A DNA stretch of 7,512 nt from Cryomorphaceae bacterium (GTDB lineage Bacteria > Bacteroidota > Bacteroidia > Flavobacteriales_D > Crocinitomicaceae), in the NCBI GenBank assembly GCA_027485365.1, contig JAIXRD010000197.1, positions 1 through 7,512 of the forward strand, read 5' to 3'. The notes below the pieces were generated by a model. The model worked only from the letters and a program-made list of their open reading frames with translations. It made no database searches and was not told the origin of the DNA. This document shows positions 1-6,110 of the stretch, in pieces (position 1 is the first letter of the stretch; the number at the start of each line of letters is the position of its first letter). A program made the translations under genes and the position numbers.

Positions 1-746
1 TGAACATTTGCATAATCGAAAGAATAAAATACTTCTAGGTTTGACGGAAAACCACCCGCCTCGGCTTGTGTAGGAACATCCACAATGTTGAAGTAAGGGC
101 CTTCATGATTTTCTAGGGGAATGTTCGAATAAGGAATCCCTAAGAAGGTGCTTTCTTGCCATACTGTATTGTAATCGTGATTTCCTGGGGTTGGCCAAAA
201 AGGCAAGAAACTAAAGATATCGGAGAATCCTGCAAGACCAAACACTTTAGATTGATAATCGCTGTCCTTGCCGTCGTTGTATGCATTGTCTCCCAACCAT
301 AACCAAACATCTGTTTTATTTTGACCGTTCCAAGAAAGAAAGGAATTCTTAACCGCAATTTGTCCTGCGTTTCCTTTGCCAAAATCACCAATTGCCCACA
401 CGCGTATGGAATCCTGTGAGCCAATGACTGGGTTTGTGTGAAAATAATGATTCGCGCTATTCCCACCCTAAATAGATTGACTTCCTACTGCATAATAATA
501 TTTGGTATTGGGATTTAATCCAGTTACCAAAACTGTATGCTCTGTGGTATTGCTATTTCCTGAAGCCGTTTGATTCAATTGCTGCGGATTTTGTCCAAAC
601 CAAACGGTGGAATTGGTTGGAACATTAGTACGCCACATGATCGTGATTGTAGTCTCAGTGGGCGATTGCAAATAAGGACCCCTAATTACCTGCTGAGCAT
701 AAACCAAGGTACTTGTAAGGAGGATTAAAAAAAATATGGACTTCAT
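1..746 (-). pseudogene. Fn3/purple acid phosphatase-like metallophosphoesterase, interrupted by in-frame amber stop, 3' end outside window
   Basis: The product would be an exported metal-dependent phosphoesterase. The ATG at 746 opens a signal peptide (about residues 1-17, cleavage after VYA). A domain of the Fn3-like type found at the N-terminus of purple acid phosphatases follows at about 20-90 (RGPYLQ, TITIMWRTN, LNPNTKYYYAVG). Codon 93 (468-470) is TAG. The same frame then stays open for 155 codons to the window edge and carries the catalytic landmarks: GDFG at about 120-123, GDNAY at about 152-156 and GNHD at about 188-191. The later family motifs (VxxH, GHxH) would lie beyond position 1. 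Because no other stop or frameshift is visible and the metal ligands are kept, this is a single-base interruption: recent inactivation, a sequencing error, or readthrough. If translation stopped there, a secreted Fn3 fragment of 92 aa would result. The gene lies 67 nt downstream of the ceramidase-like gene on the same strand and may be co-transcribed with it. The family is clear; the substrate is not. Confidence 0.8.
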
Positions 747-813
747 ACCCCAAAACTAAATCATCGAAATAGGGATTGCGTTAAGCAAAGAAAAAACCTA
801 GTTTAACTTTTCT

Positions 814-1518
814 TTATGGCCGATTTTCAGTTGTTTTATAGATATAAAAGCCCAAGGTAAATACAGCGAGCGAACTCATAACATGCCATAAGAAATGTGT
901 TCCTTGGGGGAGCCATGTAAAAGGATTCGGCGTTGGATAATCCAAGATTCGAAAGAAGAGCGCAAGCACTAAAAACAACAAGGAAAGCAGATACAATCCT
1001 GCATGTTTCCATTGATTACGTTTTAAGTCGATGATAACAGGCACTAAAAAGGCCGCACCGGTGAAGAAGTAGCCAATGCTTGGACCCGAAAGACCGGTTT
1101 GTTCAGAAAGCACCTTAACCATCGTAAATGCCAAGGCATAAAACCCAAGGACCACGCCGATGGCTTTCCAGACCTTGTGTGTGATTCGATGCCAAAAATA
1201 AATCGATAGAATTAAAGTCATTAGCGCCGCGGGGAGCCAATCCAAGAGTAAAAACCAATTGGATGCCCGAAAGGCATGGAACAAGGTAGACCCCAAGCCA
1301 TTTAAGAACAGTAAGGGTAAAAGTGCCGTAATGATGCCATAGGTTCGGTATTTTCCACGCAAATAAATCAACCAAAAAATTACTGGGATAAAGAAACATA
1401 AGGAACTATAGGCATTCCATGGTTCATGAATCAAAGCGTCGTGCACAAATTCATTATACATTGGACCTTGATCAAAAATCTGCTGTTTGCGGTGTATGAG
1501 TTCCAGAGAATCTATCAT
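814..1518 (-). CDS. CREST-superfamily ceramidase-like membrane hydrolase
   Basis: A 234-aa polytopic protein with about seven hydrophobic helices (roughly 38-53, 61-79, 86-109, 115-137, 147-163, 171-190, 206-226). The pattern is that of alkaline ceramidases and other CREST hydrolases. It has a GPxYxE-like N-terminus (GPMYNEF, 18-24), EPWNxxS (E32, N35, S38), GSTLFHA with S77 and H81, LLDWLP with D93, and a C-terminal HxxxH (H208, H212). In the family the three histidines bind catalytic zinc, and the Ser and Asp sit at the same site; all five are present. The cysteine common in the N-terminal GPxYCE motif of bacterial relatives is Asn here. The inferred role is amide hydrolysis of a sphingolipid-like or other lipid in the inner membrane, but the substrate cannot be read from sequence. 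The start is ATG at 1518, with an AAGGG Shine-Dalgarno-like stretch overlapping the upstream stop codon. The gene sits 9 nt after the LysM gene, so an operon is likely. Confidence 0.85.
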   Translation of the reverse strand: MIDSLELIHRKQQIFDQGPMYNEFVHDALIHEPWNAYSSLCFFIPVIFWLIYLRGKYRTYGIITALLPLLFLNGLGSTLFHAFRASNWFLLLDWLPAALMTLILSIYFWHRITHKVWKAIGVVLGFYALAFTMVKVLSEQTGLSGPSIGYFFTGAAFLVPVIIDLKRNQWKHAGLYLLSLLFLVLALFFRILDYPTPNPFTWLPQGTHFLWHVMSSLAVFTLGFYIYKTTENRP

Positions 1519-1527
1519 AAAAAGCCC

Positions 1528-2439
1528 TTAGGTTGGAATCTTTAATACCTGTCCGATCCGGATTAAATCAGAACGCAAGCCATTGGCTTTTTTAATTTTA
1601 GAAACGGTGGTATGGTATTTCGCTGCAATGGTGGATAAGCTGTCTCCTGATTTCACTTTATATGTTCGATATTTTGGCGCAACAAACTTTTTAGTTCTTG
1701 GCAAGGCCTCACCGTCTGTGGTATAGGGATATTTTGCAACGTAATCCTCCAAAGTAATGGTATTGCCAATCTGGCTGTCGTAATACTTAAAAAAATGCTG
1801 ACGGATATTCACAAAGGTACATACCGAATCCAAGCGATTCCCATTCCAATCATAGCATTTGATTACGTTTTCATTAAACTCTAGCAACTTTACGGAATTG
1901 AGTGTTGGGTACAAATTGTGCATGCGAGGAAGCTGCTTATTTACAGCGGGCAATCCCCCACCGGCTGAACCTCGGCTATCAACTCGCACATAGCACTTTC
2001 CATCTTCGCTGGGCCCCACTACAGCTACCCAATGTACAGTAAGTGTTTTCGGATTCACCTGAATGTACAGCTGCTTCACATCGGAATTGAATCCTTTTTT
2101 ACGAATGTTTTCGAGGCCTTGATTTATTTTGACATTCAAATAGCCTCCGAATTTATCCATGCGGCGGGCATTAAACGAATGCAAGGCGTCATATACGTAT
2201 GGCATACCCAGGGCGGTATAGGAATCACAAACAAGTTCATCGTGCTCACCAAGTTTAAGCGTATCTGGATTGATCAATTGAAAGGTTGGAATCTCCAATG
2301 TTTTTCGTGGCGTCCCCTCGATTAACTCGACATACGTAGAATCATCGACCTCTTCCGAATTGGTCGGTTGGGCACAGATATTCTGCCCAATCAGCATCCA
2401 TACGAACACAACAATATATCTCACCCCGCTGATATTCAC
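1528..2439 (-). CDS. secreted protein with C-terminal LysM domain
   Basis: A 303-aa exported protein. A signal peptide is visible at about 1-23 (cleavage after ICA). A single LysM domain lies at about 260-302 (YKVKSGDSLSTIA ... IRIGQVLKIP) and should bind peptidoglycan or a related N-acetylglucosamine polymer in the periplasm. Residues 24-255 match no family I recognise. They contain four cysteines (C71, C149, C195, C207) that could form disulfides, and a basic, Pro-rich linker precedes the LysM. No LytM, NlpC/P60 or amidase catalytic motif is evident, so hydrolase activity is not claimed. The start is a GTG at 2439 that overlaps the TGA of the AsmA-like gene by 4 nt (GTGA), a layout that suggests translational coupling. 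A second GTG at 2424 (Val6) would also leave a workable signal peptide, so the start is uncertain by five residues. The ceramidase-like gene follows after 9 nt. Confidence 0.85.
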   Translation of the reverse strand: MNISGVRYIVVFVWMLIGQNICAQPTNSEEVDDSTYVELIEGTPRKTLEIPTFQLINPDTLKLGEHDELVCDSYTALGMPYVYDALHSFNARRMDKFGGYLNVKINQGLENIRKKGFNSDVKQLYIQVNPKTLTVHWVAVVGPSEDGKCYVRVDSRGSAGGGLPAVNKQLPRMHNLYPTLNSVKLLEFNENVIKCYDWNGNRLDSVCTFVNIRQHFFKYYDSQIGNTITLEDYVAKYPYTTDGEALPRTKKFVAPKYRTYKVKSGDSLSTIAAKYHTTVSKIKKANGLRSDLIRIGQVLKIPT

Positions 2440-5400
2440 TTTTTACGTTTCATTAAATTAACTTCAAAATTATCCAAATCCCCTTTGACTTTAAAGTAAA
2501 GGTACTTGGAATCCTCTGCCGCAGTAATAATATCATTGGAACTCTCTTTTGGATCTTTGTTACGTGACAGTTTGTTTCGTGCTACATCCTTAATCATTTG
2601 CCAAGGAATCCCTACTTGATAATCCATGTTCATTTTTCCGATTATTTCTTGCGTTCCAGAGATTTTTAAATACCCAAGCGTAGAAGCAATCACCATTTCG
2701 GGTATGGTCATTTTACCGTTCTTCAGTGTGAAGTTATTTTTCAAGGTATCAAAGGCCACGCTGCTCACGTCTTTATCCTCGAAGTAGGTGCCTAAATCCA
2801 CCAAGGGCGCATAATTTTCCAACCTACCATTAATTACTGTTAGATTCATCTTAAGTTCTGAATCATCCAGCTTAGGAACAAAATCAGCGTGCATGTGTAT
2901 TTTACCACTCAAGGTTCCTTCTACACACCCGTGTAAATTTTCAGAAACCAAATGATCTTGACCAAAGTCATCAAATTTCACCATGAATTTATCCAAGTTC
3001 AAGTGATGAATCGTGAGGTGAGGCGAAAAATAAATATGTTTCTTGTCGCGACCACTAAAGGTACCCGAACCCGACATGGAACCTTCTGCGGTTTGCAGGC
3101 GCAGGTGATTCAACTCCATGTGGTGATCACTGTATACATGTGCATCTACGTGAAGATTTTTCACATCATACGGTGCGTATATGAGATGCCCAACATCCAA
3201 GGTAACATCCAAATTTGGAAAATCATAATCATATAAGCTTGGGACTTTATCGTGTTCAGTACCTTTAACCGGTGTATCACTTGCTGCTCCATGCGCTAAA
3301 AACGAATCAACATTCAATTGCTTCGACTTGAATCGGATTGAATTTCTATGTGTTGGGTCATTCAAATGATAGGCGCCATTCAACTCAAAATCGGAGTCTC
3401 CAAGTGCTCCCTTGAGGTGCGAAAAATCAAGTTTATCCGCGTGCCAAATTAAGCCTCCTGAAAAGTGGTGTAGTGCCAAGGGATGCGACTTAAGTTTGGC
3501 ACTTAATTTATCTGTCAACAAGGTTGCTTTGGTCAATTCCCCGTGATGAAACCCCAGCGTTGCATGTCCTTGATACGTCAAGTTAGATACTTCTTCACGT
3601 TGATATTCTTTCGGTAAATGATTATGCCCGGCATAATAAAACAGTTCCTTCAAAAACAACTGGTTTGAATTCAAACCCACGGTAACAGAAGCTTCTCCAT
3701 TCAATGTAGGTTTAAACCAAAAATCATAATGGTGCACCTTTGCTGTCATGTTTAGATCTGAATGATCCGCAAATCCACGCAGTTCTTTCAATAGCAGGTC
3801 GGTGTCATCTACATGCACGGCCAGGTTTAAGTCATGAAGCCGGTGCGGATAATGATTGAATTTCCCCTGAAAATCTCGGATAGCAAATTCTCCACGTGGC
3901 AAGTTTTGAGATTCAATCAATGCTTTTGCCGAACTATACGCCTTAAACTTAAAGTGGACCTTATCCAACTGTTCTGCAGTCTTTTCATTTGCTTTAACAT
4001 CCGTAGAAAAATCCGCAAAATTTAGGTGATTTGCCTTTACGTCTAAAGCCAATTCTATCGGAATATCGGTATGATGGAGCAAGGCAGGAAGGTCGCTTAA
4101 ATACCCATGTAGGGAAAGATCCGATGCCCCATAATTCATTTGGAATTGCTTGATGTCTAGTTGATGTCCGTTCGCAATAGCCTCCAAGTTCAACTGTTTG
4201 ATGGGATGTGGCAACTCTTTGATATTCGCATGAAAATCTTCAATCTTAAGTTTGGAATAATAGGCTTCATTTAACTTACGAATGGCCAGTTCTGGTCGAT
4301 TCAAATCAATAATATCATGAAAACGCATTTCAAGGGCCACCTTGCCTCCCATATTTTTCAGCTCACGTGCATTGCTGAATTTCCCTAAAAACGCAAGGTC
4401 TAATTCAGAATCAATGCGCATGTCGATTTCAGGGGTACTAAAACTACGCACACGTAAATCGGCATTGAATACGCCTAGTTCTGGACGTACATGAAATCCC
4501 TTTAAGATAAATTCCATCGTAGAAACATCGCGCTTTGCACCATTCGTGAACGATCCATTAAAGGCAATCTCCTTCATTTTTTTATGCGTGATTGTATTTT
4601 CCAACAAGCCCTCTTTACAGCCAAAGTTGGCGTGAATAGCAGGTTGCTGTCCGTTGGCTACATTTCCTTTGATAGAGGCATTGAAATAAATTTTTCCTTG
4701 ATTATCAAATTCTTTGAGTGCATCGCTGAGGGCTGGAGGTGCAACGGATAAGAACAGATTAAAATCGGGCTTATGCCCTTTTAATTGGATGTCAACAAAC
4801 ACGTTTTTGGTTAGGTGAAGTTTTCCTTGAAAATCCAATAAGGTTTTCTCAAATGCTAGGGATGTTTCTTTAAATTTAAGCACACTTCCATCATTGAGGT
4901 AAGAGAATTCAGTTTGAAATTCAAGGTGTTTGTTATTAAAGAAGGTTGTATCCTTATTTTGAATGATGCTCAACTTTAGATCAGAATCTAATTTAAAATC
5001 AATGCCTTTTTTATTGGAATGAAAACTAGATTTGGCTTTCTTAATGAGTAAATCAACGGCTAGGTGTGTTGATTCATTGAGTTTAGAAATATCCACGTGT
5101 TCCAATTCAATAGATTCCAAGGACAAATGTAAATCCTCGGAAACTTCATCGGAGGGAACCTTGGAGGCTAATGCATTGGCAATATTAAACGAACCATCGC
5201 GGTGCTGACGAATATCAATTACGCCATCACTGAGTTTAATTTTTTTAACCACCACATTTCCTGAAATCAATTCGCTTAAATCAAATCCCAAATAGGTGTC
5301 TTTCAGGTGAACGAGGCACGCGGCGCTATCTGCTTTTGACTCATATATTTTAAGGTGTTCGAGATCAATTGAAATGTTGGGGAAATTGGCAAACGGAGCG

Positions 5401-5600
5401 ATATGGCTTCCACCTATTTCAACTTTTCCGTTTAAATCTGCATTGGCTTTTTCAAGTGCTAAGCCAACAAAATAATCTTGTTTAGCGTATAGAATTGATA
5501 CCAAGACCGCAAATGCTAACATTGGTAAGGCAAATAAAGTGAAACCAATTCGCTTAATCCACTTTTTATACCGAGAAATAAATTGTTTTAGGCTATTCAC
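2436..5600 (-). CDS. large AsmA-like envelope protein, histidine-rich
   Basis: A 1054-aa protein with a basic N-terminus (KKWIKR) and one membrane helix at about 18-38. The rest is a long, beta-rich body predicted to lie in the periplasm. The region after the helix (about 40-140: ALEKANADLNGKVEIGG, GVIDIRQHRDGSFNIANAL) is typical of the AsmA family. The C-terminus (about 925-1010: FTLKNGKMTIPEMVIAS, YLKISGTQEI) resembles the AsmA C-terminal region. AsmA/TamB/YhdP-type proteins are thought to form groove-like bridges that move lipids between inner and outer membrane; that role is inferred here from family only. Histidine is unusually common, about 58 residues by eye (about 5.5%), often as HH or HxH. 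The start is GTG at 5600: an in-frame TAA lies four codons upstream, and the next Met (27) falls inside the membrane helix. It is the first gene of a tight minus-strand operon, and its stop overlaps the GTG of the LysM gene. Confidence 0.85.
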   Translation of the reverse strand: MNSLKQFISRYKKWIKRIGFTLFALPMLAFAVLVSILYAKQDYFVGLALEKANADLNGKVEIGGSHIAPFANFPNISIDLEHLKIYESKADSAACLVHLKDTYLGFDLSELISGNVVVKKIKLSDGVIDIRQHRDGSFNIANALASKVPSDEVSEDLHLSLESIELEHVDISKLNESTHLAVDLLIKKAKSSFHSNKKGIDFKLDSDLKLSIIQNKDTTFFNNKHLEFQTEFSYLNDGSVLKFKETSLAFEKTLLDFQGKLHLTKNVFVDIQLKGHKPDFNLFLSVAPPALSDALKEFDNQGKIYFNASIKGNVANGQQPAIHANFGCKEGLLENTITHKKMKEIAFNGSFTNGAKRDVSTMEFILKGFHVRPELGVFNADLRVRSFSTPEIDMRIDSELDLAFLGKFSNARELKNMGGKVALEMRFHDIIDLNRPELAIRKLNEAYYSKLKIEDFHANIKELPHPIKQLNLEAIANGHQLDIKQFQMNYGASDLSLHGYLSDLPALLHHTDIPIELALDVKANHLNFADFSTDVKANEKTAEQLDKVHFKFKAYSSAKALIESQNLPRGEFAIRDFQGKFNHYPHRLHDLNLAVHVDDTDLLLKELRGFADHSDLNMTAKVHHYDFWFKPTLNGEASVTVGLNSNQLFLKELFYYAGHNHLPKEYQREEVSNLTYQGHATLGFHHGELTKATLLTDKLSAKLKSHPLALHHFSGGLIWHADKLDFSHLKGALGDSDFELNGAYHLNDPTHRNSIRFKSKQLNVDSFLAHGAASDTPVKGTEHDKVPSLYDYDFPNLDVTLDVGHLIYAPYDVKNLHVDAHVYSDHHMELNHLRLQTAEGSMSGSGTFSGRDKKHIYFSPHLTIHHLNLDKFMVKFDDFGQDHLVSENLHGCVEGTLSGKIHMHADFVPKLDDSELKMNLTVINGRLENYAPLVDLGTYFEDKDVSSVAFDTLKNNFTLKNGKMTIPEMVIASTLGYLKISGTQEIIGKMNMDYQVGIPWQMIKDVARNKLSRNKDPKESSNDIITAAEDSKYLYFKVKGDLDNFEVNLMKRKK

Positions 5601-5633
5601 TGAAATTCTTTAAGCGATTAAAACGTGCGTGTA

Positions 5634-5641
5634 TAAAAGTA
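5634..5641 (-). promoter_or_regulatory. candidate -7 element for the AsmA-led operon
   Basis: On the minus strand this reads TACTTTTA, one mismatch from the Bacteroidota -7 consensus TAnnTTTG. It lies 33 nt before the GTG start, giving a leader of roughly 27 nt. The -33 region is weak: only a TTTT run about 18-21 nt upstream. The flanking bases (CTACTTTTATA) closely resemble those of the divergent tRNA promoter (CTACTTTTGTA), which gives modest support. Confidence 0.35.
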
Positions 5642-5681
5642 GCAACAAAGCCTAACTTAAAATTAAAAAAATGGTTAATTC

Positions 5682-5712
5682 TTGCTTAAACTAAAAAAAT
5701 AATCTACTTTTG
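5682..5712 (+). promoter_or_regulatory. Bacteroidota-type promoter of tRNA-Asp
   Basis: TTG at 5682-5684 and TACTTTTG at 5705-5712 are separated by 20 nt and match the Bacteroidota primary sigma pattern (TTG, about 19-20 nt, TAnnTTTG). The expected transcription start is near 5718-5720, which leaves a leader of about 60 nt before the tRNA. The surroundings are strongly AT-rich. Confidence 0.7.
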
Positions 5713-5743
5713 TAATCGCTTTGCGGAGCACACGTTTTTCGAA

Positions 5744-5759
5744 TATCGCTGTTGCGATA
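5744..5759 (+). other. hairpin in the tRNA-Asp 5' leader
   Basis: TATCGC (5744-5749) and GCGATA (5754-5759) form a perfect 6-bp stem with the loop TGTT, 21 nt before the mature tRNA. It may be a structural element of the precursor that is removed with the leader. The role is not established. Confidence 0.45.
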
Positions 5760-5780
5760 GTCAGAAATGGCAGAAAAAAC

Positions 5781-5854
5781 GGTTTGGTAGTTCAGTTGGT
5801 TAGAATACCTGCCTGTCACGCAGGGGGTCGCGGGTTCGAGTCCCGTCCAGACCG
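5781..5854 (+). tRNA. tRNA-Asp (anticodon GTC)
   Basis: A complete 74-nt cloverleaf can be folded by hand. The acceptor stem is GGTTTGG (5781-5787) with CCAGACC (5847-5853), including one T-G pair. The D arm is GTTC/GAAT. The anticodon stem is CCTGC/GCAGG around the loop CTGTCAC, with GTC at 5815-5817. The variable region is GGGTC, the T stem is GCGGG/CCCGT, and the T loop is TTCGAGT. The discriminator base is G (5854), as expected for tRNA-Asp. CCA is not encoded. The gene is alone, with its own promoter upstream and a terminator about 45 nt downstream. Confidence 0.97.
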
Positions 5855-5856
5855 CG

Positions 5857-5894
5857 AAACGGTTCGTTTAAAGAAAAGCCTCTATGGCTGGAGG
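5857..5894 (+). other. two small hairpins in the tRNA 3' trailer
   Basis: AAACG/CGTTT (5857-5861 with 5865-5869, loop GTT) is a perfect 5-bp stem directly after the tRNA. AGCC/GGCT (5877-5880 with 5886-5889) competes with CCTC/GAGG (5879-5882 with 5891-5894) for a second small stem. They lie between the mature 3' end and the terminator and could take part in trailer processing. That role is only a suggestion. Confidence 0.3.
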
Positions 5895-5898
5895 ATTA

Positions 5899-5943
5899 GA
5901 AAACCCTAAGAAGTATCAAGTTTCTTAGGGTTTTTGTTTTTTT
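5899..5943 (+). terminator. rho-independent terminator of tRNA-Asp
   Basis: AAACCCTAAGAA (5901-5912) pairs perfectly with TTCTTAGGGTTT (5922-5933), a 12-bp stem extendable by an A-T pair and a G-T pair, around a 9-nt loop. A long T-rich tract follows to 5943. This should end the tRNA transcript efficiently and insulate the downstream WYL gene. Confidence 0.9.
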
Positions 5944-5992
5944 GGGGGATAAAGTAATCGGAATAGATGATGTTATAATCTTAATATGTCGC

Positions 5993-6024
5993 CTCAGGGT
6001 GCGGGTTTAAACCCGCACCCTGAG
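5993..6024. repeat. perfect 32-bp palindrome
   Basis: The left arm CTCAGGGTGCGGGTTT (5993-6008) is followed with no spacer by its exact reverse complement (6009-6024). The G+C-rich arms around a TTTAAA centre stand out from the AT-rich flanks. There is no strong T tract on either side, so it is not a typical terminator, and a strong terminator already lies 50 nt upstream. It could be a cruciform-forming or REP-like intergenic repeat, or a protein-binding site. Its start lies 118 nt before the ATG of the WYL gene. Confidence 0.9.
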
Positions 6025-6039
6025 AACTTTTAATTTTCC

Positions 6040-6053
6040 CCTGACAACTCAGG
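6040..6053. repeat. short inverted repeat CCTGA-CAAC-TCAGG
   Basis: CCTGA (6040-6044) and TCAGG (6049-6053) form a 5-bp inverted repeat with a 4-nt gap. The same CCTGA/TCAGG words occur at both ends of the nearby 32-bp palindrome, so the region holds four copies in about 60 bp. This could be a clustered binding site or chance. Confidence 0.3.
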
Positions 6054-6098
6054 TCAATAAGTTGTGCATATCAATAAAATTAAATTTATTTGTTGACC
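6052..6098. promoter_or_regulatory. inverted repeat bracketing the WYL promoter, candidate operator
   Basis: GGTCAATAA (6052-6060) and TTGTTGACC (6090-6098) are inverted copies of GGTCAAYAA matching at 8 of 9 positions, 29 nt apart. They enclose the predicted -33 and -7 elements. WYL regulators often autoregulate through inverted repeats, so this is a plausible operator. No binding evidence can come from sequence alone. Confidence 0.35.
6062..6092 (+). promoter_or_regulatory. candidate promoter of the WYL regulator
   Basis: TTG (6062-6064) is followed after 20 nt by TTTATTTG (6085-6092), one mismatch from TAnnTTTG, with the same spacing as the tRNA promoter. The expected start site is near 6099, about 12 nt before the ATG at 6111. 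This makes a TTG start at 6090, inside the -7 element, unlikely. Confidence 0.45.
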
Positions 6099-6110
6099 AG
6101 ATTCCTGCCT

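Noticed and set aside
140..466. 108-aa minus-strand reading frame over the phosphatase catalytic region
   Set aside because: It is an out-of-frame shadow; the frame continuing after the amber stop carries the metallophosphoesterase motifs.
751..758. TAGTTTTG on the minus strand as a -7 promoter element for the phosphatase
   Set aside because: It sits only 4 nt before the ATG, so the start site would fall at or inside the start codon, and no TTG lies at the right distance upstream.
747..813. Terminator between the ceramidase-like gene and the phosphatase
   Set aside because: Only a 4-bp AAAC/GTTT stem near a T-run on the minus strand; too weak to call, so co-transcription remains possible.
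5721..5909. 62-aa plus-strand reading frame
   Set aside because: It runs through the tRNA-Asp gene; its VVQLVRIPACHAGGRGFESR stretch is the usual artefact of translating a tRNA.
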